Of a DNA stretch of 64,000 nucleotides, positions 55,307 to 64,000 are shown in pieces (within the stretch, counting starts at the first letter, position 1; each line of letters begins with the position of its first letter). The translations under genes and the position numbers were made by a program. A model generated the notes under the pieces. That model did not search any database and was not told the DNA's origin. It worked only from the letters and a program-made list of their open reading frames with translations. The stretch is from Allorhodopirellula solitaria (GTDB lineage Bacteria; Planctomycetota; Planctomycetia; Pirellulales; Pirellulaceae): NCBI RefSeq assembly GCF_007859855.1, contig NZ_SJPK01000001.1:738091-802090 (forward strand), in the 5' to 3' direction.

Positions 55307-56707
55307 CTAATCGGTTACGCGTGGGGCGTTCAGCCAATCATTGAGTTCCAAGGCCAATGAAGCAACTCGATCCGGGTGATCCTCGATCACATTGTGTCGT
55401 TCGTTAGGGTCAGCTTGGAGATCGAACAGCTCAACTGGGGTCCCCTTAAGAGCGAGCATTTTCCATTTGCCTCGCATTGCGACCTCGGTTGCATAGGGTT
55501 TGGGTTTGGGATAATGACGCTGGATACTCTTGTAAAGATTCAATTGCCAAAACACGGTTCCTCGTTCGTCAACGCTCGGCGACTGGCCGCCCTTCAGATG
55601 AGACAGGATGCTTTTCCCATCAACGGGTAGGTCCGTCGGCAACTCAACTTGCGCCGCTTCACAGAACGTCGGCAGCAGATCATTGGTATGACCAAACGCG
55701 TCTGATGTTCGGCCTGCTGGAATCGCATCAGGCCAGCGAACGATCATGGGGACACGGAGCCCTCCATCGTGCAAGTCTGTCTTGTCCCCTTTGAGATCGC
55801 CGATGAAGCCTTCGAAAGCTGCTCCGTTGTCGCTCGTGAATAGAACAAGAGTGTTCTCAGCGATCCCAAGCTCATCGAGTCGATCGAGGATTCCTCCGAC
55901 CTTGGCATCCATATGCTGCACCATAGACCGGAATCGATGCTGATCCTCGGAAATGCCTTCTGCTGCGGTGTTCGACCAATGTGGTTCGGGGGCGGGTTCA
56001 TAGGGTTTATGGGGAACGAGCCACCAAAGATTGAGAAAGAAAGGCGTTGACTGGCCAGACATTTTCTCGATCAACTCGATCGCATAGTCACCGTTAGCAT
56101 CGGTAAAGTGCTTGGGGTAATACAAATCATCGTTTTCAATACGCTGGTCATTGCGGAGCAGCACGGTTCCGCCGCGACGAAAAAGCGTTTGCTCTCGCCC
56201 CATCCGACCGCGAAGAGGCTGCTGTTCGATCTGAGTTTGATAGAAGTCAAACCCGTGTTGACGCGGTCCCGGTTGATTGTCCAGTCGCTCGCCCTGAGCG
56301 TTGACATGCAGTCCGCCGAGGTGCCACTTACCCACATGTGCGGTGCTGTAGCCAGCCCCCTTGAGCAGTTCGGCGATGGTCGTTGCCGATTCCGGGAGCC
56401 ATCGATTGACGTCGTTAAAATGCCGCGTGATACCAAATCGCAAGGGATATCGACCGGTCAGTACGGAAGCCCGGGTGGGGGAACAGACAGCCGAACCGGC
56501 GTAAAAGCGGGTAAACTTCGTGCCCTCAGTGGCGAGGCGATCGAGGTTCGGCGTCGCGACCGCGGGACTTCCAAAACAAGAAAGGTCTCTGTATCCCAAG
56601 TCATCTGCCAGCAGCAGGATGATGTTGGGCTTTTCAGCGGCACGGGCAAGTCCTGTGATGCCGTTGAGCACCAATAGCATGACGAGAAGCTTCACTGCAT
56701 TGCCCAT
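55307..56707 (-). CDS. sulfatase (S1 family)
   Basis: 466 residues from ATG 56707, preceded by AAAGG at 8 bp. A signal peptide (VMLLVLNGITGLARA) is followed by NIILLLADDLGYRDLSCFGS. The canonical formylglycine motif is AGSAVCSPTRASVLTGRYP. LFTSDNGAAFEGF and VPMIVRWPDA follow. The gene ends with the HNVIEDHPDRV segment common to the family. Transcribed toward the plus-strand sulfatase; the PSCyt gene lies upstream on the same strand. Confidence 0.95.
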   Translation of the reverse strand: MGNAVKLLVMLLVLNGITGLARAAEKPNIILLLADDLGYRDLSCFGSPAVATPNLDRLATEGTKFTRFYAGSAVCSPTRASVLTGRYPLRFGITRHFNDVNRWLPESATTIAELLKGAGYSTAHVGKWHLGGLHVNAQGERLDNQPGPRQHGFDFYQTQIEQQPLRGRMGREQTLFRRGGTVLLRNDQRIENDDLYYPKHFTDANGDYAIELIEKMSGQSTPFFLNLWWLVPHKPYEPAPEPHWSNTAAEGISEDQHRFRSMVQHMDAKVGGILDRLDELGIAENTLVLFTSDNGAAFEGFIGDLKGDKTDLHDGGLRVPMIVRWPDAIPAGRTSDAFGHTNDLLPTFCEAAQVELPTDLPVDGKSILSHLKGGQSPSVDERGTVFWQLNLYKSIQRHYPKPKPYATEVAMRGKWKMLALKGTPVELFDLQADPNERHNVIEDHPDRVASLALELNDWLNAPRVTD

Positions 56708-56836
56708 TCTGTTAACCTTTTCGTGATACATGCTTGTAATCATCGTCGCAGCACACCCCGTGGAGCTGGCCGGTTGTCGACCAGCATTTCTGTTCACGAA
56801 TCGATCCGAAAACCCAGCGGAGTGCGCCGATAGGTT

Positions 56837-59341
56837 CTAGAAGACGAAGACGAACTCGTTCCAGTTCAGGACGCTGAGGGCGTAGAGCGCTTCGGCTCGC
56901 TCGGGAGGAAGATTACTGTCGTTGATGAACGAATTCATCAGCTGCTTGCCTTCGGCGATTTCTTGGTCGGTGGCGTCGCGACCGAGGACACGTTGGATGA
57001 TAGCGCGGACGAGATTACCGCGATCGTCGGCGATGGCTTCGTCAGTTACGCCACTTTCATGAAGTTCCTCTCGCACCGACGCGAGCAACTGATGAGCTTT
57101 CTCGTGAATGAAATCACTGTTGAGCAGTGACATCGCTTGCCCCGGTTGCAAGGTGACAAAGCGGGCTTCGCAGGTGGTATCGGGTTCGGGGAAATCAAAC
57201 GCGGCGAGCAATGGGGTTAGCAGCGAACGTTTGACGTGAATGTATACGCTGCGGCGGTTCCGTTCCGACTGATCGGAATCTCCCCAGCCTTTTCCGGGCA
57301 CCGATTGGCCAGCGAGGACCTCGGGCGAGAGTTCCTCGTAGAAGCTAGGTCCGTAGCTTTCGAGGTTGATCGTTCCGGCGACGGTAAGGATGGTGTCACG
57401 GACTTCTTCGGCCGTCAAACGCCGGGGGTCAAACCGCCAGAACAAATCATTATTCGGGTCGATGACCGACGTATTGCCGACCGCTTCGGCTTGCTCCGGT
57501 GTCAGCGTGGCGGCCGCCTGGTAGGTTTGGCTGGTCATCATGAACCGATGCATGTCTTTGAACTTCCAACCCTGGTCCATGAACACGTGGGCGAGATAGT
57601 CCAAGAGTTCTGGGTGAGTGGGCGGTGTGCCAAGCTGGCCAAAATTATTCGTCGATCGTACGATCCCGCGACCGAAATGGTGCTGCCAGATCCGGTTGGC
57701 AACGACGCGCGTGGTCAGGCGATTGTCTGGTGTCGTAACCCAATTGGCAAATTCGAGACGGCGGTTGGCCGCTTCCGCTGCAGATTCAGAGTCTTCAAAA
57801 ACTTGATTTTCAAAAATTTCCGGCACACGTGGGGTGACTGCGTCAGTCGGTGAGTGCGGATTGCCGCGGAACATGACAAACGTTTCGGCCAATTCTTGTT
57901 TTCGAGCTAGGCCGAGGACCTGTTCGCGAGGCGGCAGCTGGCGTCGGCGTTTTTTGACCTGGGCGAGTTCTTTGCCCAGTTTCGCGTAGCGGCGGCGTTG
58001 CTTCGCAGTGAGGTGTTGGTCGAGCTTCTCACGTAGGACCGCGTTACGTGCCTTGCGGTCCCCCTCGGTGGCACGCTGGTCGGGGGCCGACATCTTCACA
58101 ATACCGGCTTGTTCGATTTCAGTGCGTTCCTTTTGAATCCTCGCAAAATCCTCGTCGCATTGCTCGTATTGGACGAGAAGCTCCGGCGATGTGATGTCAA
58201 TCTGGTTGTTGGTGACGTGATCGGCGCGCGAGGCGTAAGGGGCAACGTCAGCAAAAATTGCCAACATGCCGTAGTAGTCCGTCGTGGGGATCGGGTCAAT
58301 CTTGTGGTCGTGACAGCGGGCGCAGTTAATCGTCAGCCCCAAGAAAGCTTGCCCGGTCGTGGTGACGAGATCATCGAGTTCGTCGTAGCGAGCCTGCAGC
58401 GGATCGGCTGGCTCATCGTCCCAAATCCCCAGCCGGTAGTAGCCGGTCGCGGTGAGAGATTCGGTGGTGGGGTTTTCGAAAAGATCGCCCGCGAGTTGCT
58501 CCTGGACAAATTGGTCGTAAGGTTTGTCCTCATTGAATGAGCGGATCACGTAGTCGCGATACTTCCAGACATTAGGTTTTGCAGCGTCCCGTTCGAAGGA
58601 ATTCGTCTCGGCATAACGGACGAGGTCGAGCCAGTGCCGGCCCCATTTTTCACCGTACTGTTTTGATGCGAGCAACCGATCGATCAGCTTCTCGTAGGCT
58701 TGCGGATCGTTATCGCTCGCAAACGCTTCGACTTCATCGGGAGTCGGTGGCAGACCGGTCAAGTCGTAGGTAGCGCGGCGAATCAGCGTGCGTTTATCCG
58801 CAGGCGGGGCTTGCTGCAGCCCGGCGTCTGCGAGCCGCCGCAAGACGAAGGCGTCGATCGGGTGGACTTCATCGTCATCGGCCCCTGCATCGCCTTCGGC
58901 CACAAGGCTAGGAACAGCGGGATCGGAGAGCGGCTCGAATGCCCAGTGCTTGGTGAACGTAGCCCCCTCCTCAATCCACTGCCGCAACAGGGCGATTTCG
59001 CTCTGCGTCAGCGGGTCGCCTTCGGGTGGCATCCGCTCGTATTCGTCATCGCTCGAGACGCGAGTCAACATCGCACTGAATTCGGGATCACCGGGCACGA
59101 TCGCGTACTCACCCGACTCGGACTCAACGAGCGCCAACTCCGCCGAGTGAAAGGCCAAACCGCCCTCGGCTTGATCGGGACCGTGACAGGAAAAACAGCG
59201 GCGGGCGAGCAGCGGCTGGACGTCCTGGGCATAGTCCAGTTCGGGCCTCGATTGATCAGCGGATGCGGGTGTCATCACGCTGGCGGTGATCAGTTGGATC
59301 GCGGCGCAAGCGAGAACGGCTCGAAGTAAATAAGCTGGCAT
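56837..59341 (-). CDS. planctomycete cytochrome C/DUF1549/DUF1553 (PSCyt1-PSCyt2-PSD1) protein
   Basis: 834 residues. A signal peptide is followed by a heme-type CFSCHGPDQAEGGLAF (CxxCH; PSCyt1), then PSCyt2/DUF1549 with IDAFVLRRLADAG and AETNSFERDAAKPNVWKYRD, and PSD1/DUF1553 with NRIWQHHFGRGIVRSTNNFG at the C-terminal half. A second CxxCH-like TINCARCHDHKIDPIPTTDY is present. The function is unknown, though these proteins cluster with sulfatases and DUF1501 genes. No DUF1501 gene is adjacent here. Confidence 0.93.
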   Translation of the reverse strand: MPAYLLRAVLACAAIQLITASVMTPASADQSRPELDYAQDVQPLLARRCFSCHGPDQAEGGLAFHSAELALVESESGEYAIVPGDPEFSAMLTRVSSDDEYERMPPEGDPLTQSEIALLRQWIEEGATFTKHWAFEPLSDPAVPSLVAEGDAGADDDEVHPIDAFVLRRLADAGLQQAPPADKRTLIRRATYDLTGLPPTPDEVEAFASDNDPQAYEKLIDRLLASKQYGEKWGRHWLDLVRYAETNSFERDAAKPNVWKYRDYVIRSFNEDKPYDQFVQEQLAGDLFENPTTESLTATGYYRLGIWDDEPADPLQARYDELDDLVTTTGQAFLGLTINCARCHDHKIDPIPTTDYYGMLAIFADVAPYASRADHVTNNQIDITSPELLVQYEQCDEDFARIQKERTEIEQAGIVKMSAPDQRATEGDRKARNAVLREKLDQHLTAKQRRRYAKLGKELAQVKKRRRQLPPREQVLGLARKQELAETFVMFRGNPHSPTDAVTPRVPEIFENQVFEDSESAAEAANRRLEFANWVTTPDNRLTTRVVANRIWQHHFGRGIVRSTNNFGQLGTPPTHPELLDYLAHVFMDQGWKFKDMHRFMMTSQTYQAAATLTPEQAEAVGNTSVIDPNNDLFWRFDPRRLTAEEVRDTILTVAGTINLESYGPSFYEELSPEVLAGQSVPGKGWGDSDQSERNRRSVYIHVKRSLLTPLLAAFDFPEPDTTCEARFVTLQPGQAMSLLNSDFIHEKAHQLLASVREELHESGVTDEAIADDRGNLVRAIIQRVLGRDATDQEIAEGKQLMNSFINDSNLPPERAEALYALSVLNWNEFVFVF

Positions 59342-59703
59342 CGCACAGATTGTGGGGAGGGAGGAAGGGAGCGCGCAATCGCGGACTCAGGAAGGACTGG
59401 CCAGTTTGATCGATAGCTGACGATTTGTTAACCAGTGAAATTTGAAATATCGGCCTGGGTGCTCGCGGCGAGCCAGGTTCCAAAATGGCGGAAGGTTGCG
59501 TGATTCGCAGGCGCACGAAGAAAGCGCAAGTAGGCTCATTTGGGGCTGGTATTTTTTCTGTTTTCGCTACAATGCTCGGCTTGTCAATCGGGCCAGCGGG
59601 AGTCCCTGTGATCGGTCTGGCGAGCGTTTCGCATGCCCGCTCGGGTTTTGCGAACCGGTCGCGTTTCCTTTTTTTCGAGACCCTGAAACGAGAGAAGAAC
59701 AGA

Positions 59704-61044
59704 ATGTCGCAAGTCGCTACGGATCGACTGCCCTACAAGGTTCGAGACATTTCGCTGGCCGATTACGGTCGCAAAGAAATCGAGCTGGCCCAGAACGAAA
59801 TGCCTGGCCTGATGGCCCTTCGTGAGAAGTACGGTGCCTCCAAACCGCTCGCGGGAGCCCGCATTGCCGGTTGCCTGCACATGACGATCCAGACCGCAGT
59901 TCTGATCGAGACCCTGATCGAGCTCGGCGCGGAAGTCACCTGGAGTAGCTGCAATATTTTCAGCACGCAAGACCATGCTGCTGCGGCGATCGCCAAAGCC
60001 GGTATCCCAGTCTACGCCTGGAAAGGCATGAGCGACGCTGAGTTTGATTGGTGCATCGAACAAACCCTGCAATTCCCCTCGGGCGAACCGCTCAACATGA
60101 TCCTCGATGATGGCGGCGATTTGACTGCCATGGTCCACGACAAATTCCCTGAACTGCTCGGTGACGTCCGCGGTATCAGCGAAGAAACCACCGCAGGAAT
60201 TCACCGCCTCGAGGTACTCAATCGCAGCGGAAAACTTCGCGTCCCCGCCATCAATGTCAACGATTCGGCAACCAAGAGCAAGTTTGATAACCTGTATGGG
60301 TGCCGCGAATCGCTCGCCGATGGTGTCAAACGTGCCACCGACGTCATGCTCGCAGGTAAGGTTGCTGTCGTCTGTGGCTACGGCGATGTGGGCAAGGGGT
60401 GTGCCCAGAGCCTGCAGCGTTACGGTTGCCGCGTCCTCGTGACTGAAATCGACCCCATCAACGCTCTGCAAGCCGCGATGGAAGGTTTCGAAGTCACCAC
60501 GATGGAAGAAGCCTGCAAAGAAGGCCGACTGTTCGTCACCACAACCGGCAACAAGGACATCATCTTAGGCCAACACATGTCCGAGATGGCCGACGACGCG
60601 ATCCTCTGTAACATCGGTCACTTCGATACCGAGATCGACATCGCTTGGCTGGAAGGGCAAGTCGCGGAGGGCAAAGCCACGAAGAGCGAGATCAAACCAT
60701 CGGAAATCGGTGCCGTCGACCGCTACACATTCAACGATAGCGGGCGCAGCATCATCGTGCTGGCGAAGGGACGCTTGGTGAATCTGGGCTGTGCAACGGG
60801 CCACCCAAGTTTCGTGATGAGCACCTCGTTCACCAACCAAGTCCTCGCTCAGCTCGAACTTTGGAAACAAGAAGAAAAGTATGAGAACAAGGTCTACATG
60901 CTGCCCAAGCGACTCGATGAAGAGGTTGCCCGTCTGCACCTCGGAAAACTCAATGTCAAGCTAACGACCCTCACCCAAGACCAAGCGGACTATATCGGCG
61001 TGCCCGTCGAAGGCCCTTACAAACCAGAGCATTACCGCTACTAG
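59704..61044 (+). CDS. ahcY: adenosylhomocysteinase
   Basis: 446 residues from ATG 59704. The upstream frame (from 59485) is unsupported. Motifs are [34 protein letters not shown], the NAD site [20 protein letters not shown] and a C-terminal PEHYRY. It cleaves S-adenosylhomocysteine to adenosine and homocysteine. No SAH riboswitch could be recognised upstream. A strong terminator follows. Confidence 0.97.
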   Translation: MSQVATDRLPYKVRDISLADYGRKEIELAQNEMPGLMALREKYGASKPLAGARIAGCLHMTIQTAVLIETLIELGAEVTWSSCNIFSTQDHAAAAIAKAGIPVYAWKGMSDAEFDWCIEQTLQFPSGEPLNMILDDGGDLTAMVHDKFPELLGDVRGISEETTAGIHRLEVLNRSGKLRVPAINVNDSATKSKFDNLYGCRESLADGVKRATDVMLAGKVAVVCGYGDVGKGCAQSLQRYGCRVLVTEIDPINALQAAMEGFEVTTMEEACKEGRLFVTTTGNKDIILGQHMSEMADDAILCNIGHFDTEIDIAWLEGQVAEGKATKSEIKPSEIGAVDRYTFNDSGRSIIVLAKGRLVNLGCATGHPSFVMSTSFTNQVLAQLELWKQEEKYENKVYMLPKRLDEEVARLHLGKLNVKLTTLTQDQADYIGVPVEGPYKPEHYRY

Positions 61045-61487
61045 GTCTTGCCAGCGATCTCAGTCCATCGTGTAAACCGGAGTCAATTGACTCCGGTTTT
61101 TTCATGCCTTCTCCGAGCAGCGGAATGACAGCGTCCAATGGCAGACTATATTATGCTGGACGAGTGTTGACGCCGCGTCCCCCTGTTGTCCTGTCTCGCA
61201 AACCAGTTCTTCATAACGAGTGAAAGCAATGTACCGGCCGCTAAAAACATGGACAGCGCCGTGAAATTGCCATTGTCTGTGAACGTTGTCAGCCATGGAT
61301 TCGAGGCGGTGTCCCTCGCCGAAGCAACGTGGTCAAAGCTCAATTGGATTGCTTGGTGCACCGCGGGGCAGCGATGTCTGGAGCCAGCCGCGATCAGGCT
61401 ATACTCGCTCGCGGTAGATTCCGGCTATCAGGGCGTCGGTGCTATCAATCACCGAACTCGAGTCGCCAACGAAACCACAGTCGAGCC
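61045..61487. other. intergenic region, terminator then no clear gene
   Basis: 443 bp. Apart from the terminator at 61074-61102, a minus-strand frame (61146-61361, 71 residues, one hydrophobic segment) is open, but I cannot support it as a gene. Confidence 0.4.
61074..61102 (+). terminator. intrinsic terminator after ahcY
   Basis: AAACCGGAGTCA and its perfect complement TGACTCCGGTTT form a 12-bp stem around ATT-centred pairing, followed by a run of T. It lies 30 bp after the ahcY stop. Confidence 0.85.
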
Positions 61488-62495
61488 ATGATCCGACGCT
61501 GGGTTCTGGGATCGATTTCAGGAACGTTGATCGTCTGGTTGACGTCACCATTGTTTGTACGCAGCTATCACTCGAGAGTTGTCGACCCAGCCACCCGTCA
61601 ATGGGTTTACCCGGCCGGGACGGAGTACCGATGGCGGAGCGAAGGCTACGCGACGACAGTGTTTGGGCAGCATGGCATGCCGGGGCGACAAACATTGCCC
61701 ACTACGAAGGCCTCGCGTGTGATCGCATTATGGGGCGATTCGCAGGCCGAAGGTGTCTGCGTCGCCGATGAAGACAAGTTGTGGCGCGTGCTACAAGAAC
61801 AACTCTCAACCGATCGAGAACCCGTTGACGTGCTGCCACTCGCCCGCAGTGGTGCCGACGCGGCTGATTGGATGCGGAGTTTCGAGGCAGCAGAGACGCA
61901 GATGGGTGTCACCGAACATTTTTTGCTGCTGTGCGAGCTCGAAGACCTCCTATCGATTACAGGCCCCATCCTCGATTCGATGCCGGCAACGCAAACGGCG
62001 AGAGGTGACAAAATGCTCGATATGGTCCCCGATTTCGTTCTCGACGCGGCACGTGGTTTATTGTTTGCTGGAGAATCGACCGAGCTGAGGCAACTGCGGT
62101 TCGGAATTGGGCCGGCACCCTCTCACGACAAATCGCCAGCGGGCAGTCCTCCGCAACCAGCCACTTTTTCTGCAGCCGACATCGCCACCACTCTAGCGCA
62201 ATCGACGTCCAAACCGGTGACGGTTGTCTACGCCCCCCGAGTGCCGGCCATCATGGGCGGTCAAGTTCGATGGGAGGACCCGCAGGACAGCGACTTTCGC
62301 TCGCTCGCGAGCGAGCTGCGTCGAAATGGAGTACGCGTGATCAATTGCCGGGGGGCGTTGCGAATCTCCGCTGAAAGCGGTGATTTCCCCCACGGGTTTC
62401 AAAACGGCTTGCTCGGAAACGGACACCTCAACCCGATCGGTTACCAAGCAATCGCTGAGACAGCAGCGTCGGAGACACCACGCAAAGTCGACTGA
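61488..62495 (+). CDS. SGNH/GDSL-like hydrolase-fold protein
   Basis: 335 residues from ATG 61488. One N-terminal hydrophobic segment (VLGSISGTLIVWLTSPLFV) anchors or exports it. The GDS block is VIALWGDSQAEGVCV near residue 85, the third block is probably LARSGADAADW, and the C-terminal GNGHLNPIGYQAIAE supplies the catalytic-type His. This resembles the AlgX/AlgJ-like SGNH proteins involved in polysaccharide O-acetylation or deacetylation. The exact activity is unknown. Confidence 0.75.
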   Translation: MIRRWVLGSISGTLIVWLTSPLFVRSYHSRVVDPATRQWVYPAGTEYRWRSEGYATTVFGQHGMPGRQTLPTTKASRVIALWGDSQAEGVCVADEDKLWRVLQEQLSTDREPVDVLPLARSGADAADWMRSFEAAETQMGVTEHFLLLCELEDLLSITGPILDSMPATQTARGDKMLDMVPDFVLDAARGLLFAGESTELRQLRFGIGPAPSHDKSPAGSPPQPATFSAADIATTLAQSTSKPVTVVYAPRVPAIMGGQVRWEDPQDSDFRSLASELRRNGVRVINCRGALRISAESGDFPHGFQNGLLGNGHLNPIGYQAIAETAASETPRKVD

Positions 62496-62522
62496 GATTC
62501 TCAAAACAGTACCGAAGCTAGC

Positions 62523-62630
62523 CGAAGACAGGGCCACCCGAAGACAGGGCCACCCACTCTTTTCCCCCCGAGAATAGGGCCACCCACTTTGTCAGGAGAT
62601 GGGGCCACCCACTTTCGCTAGGGCGTTTGA
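62523..62630. repeat. clustered GGGCCACCC repeats, possible IS end
   Basis: Four copies of GGGCCACCC lie at 62531, 62547, 62577 and 62602, the last two in the longer form GGGCCACCCACTTT. Multiple short terminal repeats of this kind are typical of IS21-family ends, but no istA/istB genes follow. The assignment as an IS remnant is tentative. Confidence 0.5.
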
Positions 62631-62784
62631 TCGCCGTCGGGGTGCCTTCTTTTCACGCTAACCCGCCCGACTCAACCGTCTTCGGTATGAAGCCACTGGC
62701 AACTGAACTTTTTCCAGGCGATTGCGTGGCGACCGCGCAGCAGCGATCTCGGAGGCATCGAAATTGGACGAGCTGATGGCTCGG

Positions 62785-63045
62785 TTAGACCGCCGACAAG
62801 CCCAGTGGGTTACCGGGAGCGCATAGCCAGTTCTGGCCGCGCCGGGACGCCTCCTCCGCCAGATGTTCTGGGCTGCCAGCGGCGCGGCGGAACACACGTC
62901 CGAACTTAAGCACAATATCGCACCAACCATGGGTGTCCAAACCGATTCGAGTTAGGATCGGCCGCAGATGCTCGGGGATCGCCCCAACCTTGTCACTGCG
63001 AATTTGACGCCCCGTCCATTCAAGCAGTTCCAGATACTGAGCCTG
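62785..63045 (-). pseudogene. C-terminal fragment of a planctomycete REP-associated-transposase-like protein
   Basis: The frame reads YLELLEWTGRQIRSDKVGAI, then PILTRIGLDTHGWCDIVLKFG, VFRRAAGSPEHLAEEASRRG. From memory this resembles the C-terminal region of planctomycete transposase-like proteins of the IS200/REP-associated group. The N-terminal catalytic part is missing, so it is a fragment. A 14-bp tandem duplication (CCCTCTTTGCTGGT, 63047-63074) lies at its broken end. The rest of 62640-63240 has no supported gene. Confidence 0.55.
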
Positions 63046-63240
63046 TCCCTCTTTGCTGGTCCCTCTTTGCTGGTCAATTGGATGATGTGCCCTGATATGA
63101 TGGCTTGTTCGTAGCTGGCGCCGGGAAGATCTCAAGAAAATTCCGATTGGCGTCCAATGCCGCGCTGCGTTCGCTTCGCCCCGGGCTCTGGGTGGAGGTA
63201 GACTGACCGTTTTTCAAATTCGACCACCACTACTTCAATC

Positions 63241-64000
63241 ATGCTACGAACCATTTCCCGTCCCTTCCTGAAATCGAGCCTGATCGCGATGGCCATGGCA
63301 TGCTGTGTCTTTGCGTCGTGTTATGCGGTCGGGCACACAGAGAGTGAAACAGTGGCGAAAAATTTCAATGTTGCTCTACCGACTGCCGGTGGCGCTCAGT
63401 TTTGGACAGATCTCGAGGCTCGCGGTGGATATCGCGTGCAACGCAACGCGTTGACTGGGCATTGTCGCATTCTCGATTCCCAAAACATCCGCAGGGGTTG
63501 GGGCAGTGAAGAGGATGCGTGCGAGTTGCTCGACGAGCTCTGCCCGAACAAAACTGCGCCGGCCAGCAAACCGGTCGTGGTGTTGCTGCATGGGCTAATG
63601 CGCACCGACGGTTCGATGAAGTCGATGGAGTCGGCGTTGCGGGCGGACGGGTACGACCAAATCATTCGGTTTGGTTACGCCAGCACTCGGTCGAGTTTGG
63701 GCGAGTCCTCAAAGGCGCTGCACCGGGTGCTCGCGGGCCAGCACCCGGACGCGGAGTTCTGTTTTGTTGGTCATAGCATGGGGAACATTGTCACACGTCA
63801 CTTGATCGGCGATCTCCAGCGGAATGGTGATCCCGAACGGATTGTCTCGCGTTGCCGTTCGATGGTGATGCTCGGGCCGCCCAACCAGGGCGCCGCCATC
63901 GCTCGCCGCTTGGGGGCAACGGGCGTCTTTGAATGGGTCGCTGGGCCTGGGGCCATGGAGCTGGGAACGAATTGGACTGAGGTGGAAGCGAATCTGGCCA
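63241..64000 (+). CDS. alpha/beta hydrolase, lipase-like, cut by window end
   Basis: The first 253 residues are visible; the frame runs off at 64000. A signal peptide with cysteines (LIAMAMACCVFASCYAVG) is followed by VVVLLHGLMRTDGSM (oxyanion-hole HG), the nucleophile elbow FVGHSMGNIVTRHLIG, and MLGPPNQGAAIARRL, typical of secreted lipase/esterase-like alpha/beta hydrolases. The catalytic Asp and His may lie beyond the window. The substrate is unknown. Confidence 0.88.
   Translation, partial: MLRTISRPFLKSSLIAMAMACCVFASCYAVGHTESETVAKNFNVALPTAGGAQFWTDLEARGGYRVQRNALTGHCRILDSQNIRRGWGSEEDACELLDELCPNKTAPASKPVVVLLHGLMRTDGSMKSMESALRADGYDQIIRFGYASTRSSLGESSKALHRVLAGQHPDAEFCFVGHSMGNIVTRHLIGDLQRNGDPERIVSRCRSMVMLGPPNQGAAIARRLGATGVFEWVAGPGAMELGTNWTEVEANLA

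Noticed and set aside
59485-59703. 73-codon upstream extension of ahcY
   Set aside because: AhcY proteins start near [13 protein letters not shown]; the extension looks like non-coding leader sequence.
59342-59703. SAH riboswitch upstream of ahcY
   Set aside because: I looked for the conserved SAH riboswitch core and could not find its pattern in this leader.
61146-61361. 71-residue minus-strand frame with a hydrophobic segment
   Set aside because: Could be a small membrane protein, but there is no family, partner or clear ribosome site to support it.

Overview
The window looks like chromosomal DNA of a planctomycete of the Pirellulaceae, close to Rhodopirellula. This is inferred from gene content: four formylglycine-type sulfatases, a PSCyt1/DUF1549/DUF1553 cytochrome protein, a DUF1570 protein, a futalosine-pathway enzyme, single-transmembrane or signal-peptide proteins with low-complexity tails, high GC, and many weakly organised single genes. 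No rRNA or tRNA gene was seen. One small RNA, the SRP RNA, is clear.

Layout. 1-1457: the end of a Wadjet anti-plasmid system (JetC C-terminus and complete JetD). 1663-3010: a dispersed 149-bp repeat followed by three tandem copies of a 492-bp unit carrying GxxExxY-protein remnants and a long hairpin. 3.3-8.0 kb: an RND efflux adaptor and pump. 8.3-10.3 kb: two envelope proteins. 10.4-15.2 kb: the conserved block SRP RNA, dnaX, ybaB, recR, then rpoN. 15.4-22.3 kb (minus): a response-regulator/SpoIIE phosphatase, RNase R, and a P-loop protein with its membrane-anchored neighbour. 22.5-26.4 kb (minus): rpmI, rplT, pheS, pheT. 26.5-29.0 kb: MoxR ATPase and DUF58 protein. 29-36 kb: secreted proteins, a hemerythrin, an LptF/LptG permease, a Gfo/Idh/MocA oxidoreductase, a lipoprotein and a SurA-like isomerase. 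36.6-42.1 kb: a primary-type sigma factor, futalosine hydrolase, an adenylate-kinase-like protein and a DUF1570/LRR protein. 42.1-59.3 kb: sulfatases interspersed with a response regulator, EcsC, Tag, a sodium symporter overlapping a DapA/NanA-family aldolase, gamma carbonic anhydrase, YidD and the PSCyt protein. 59.7-64 kb: ahcY, an SGNH-like protein, remnants of mobile DNA, and an alpha/beta hydrolase cut by the window edge.

The most informative observations are: a run of ten A residues in dnaX exactly where a short gamma-type product would be made, with a stop codon a few codons away in both shifted frames; a 108-bp palindromic element (three copies, 3-bp TAA target duplications, co-varying arms), one copy of which sits in frame inside a sulfatase gene; a PheT without the internal tRNA-binding domain; a DnaX without the zinc cysteines; and an SRP RNA with a non-GGAA apical loop. 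I did not find a clearly new multi-gene system. The defence content seen is the known Wadjet system, cut by the left edge.
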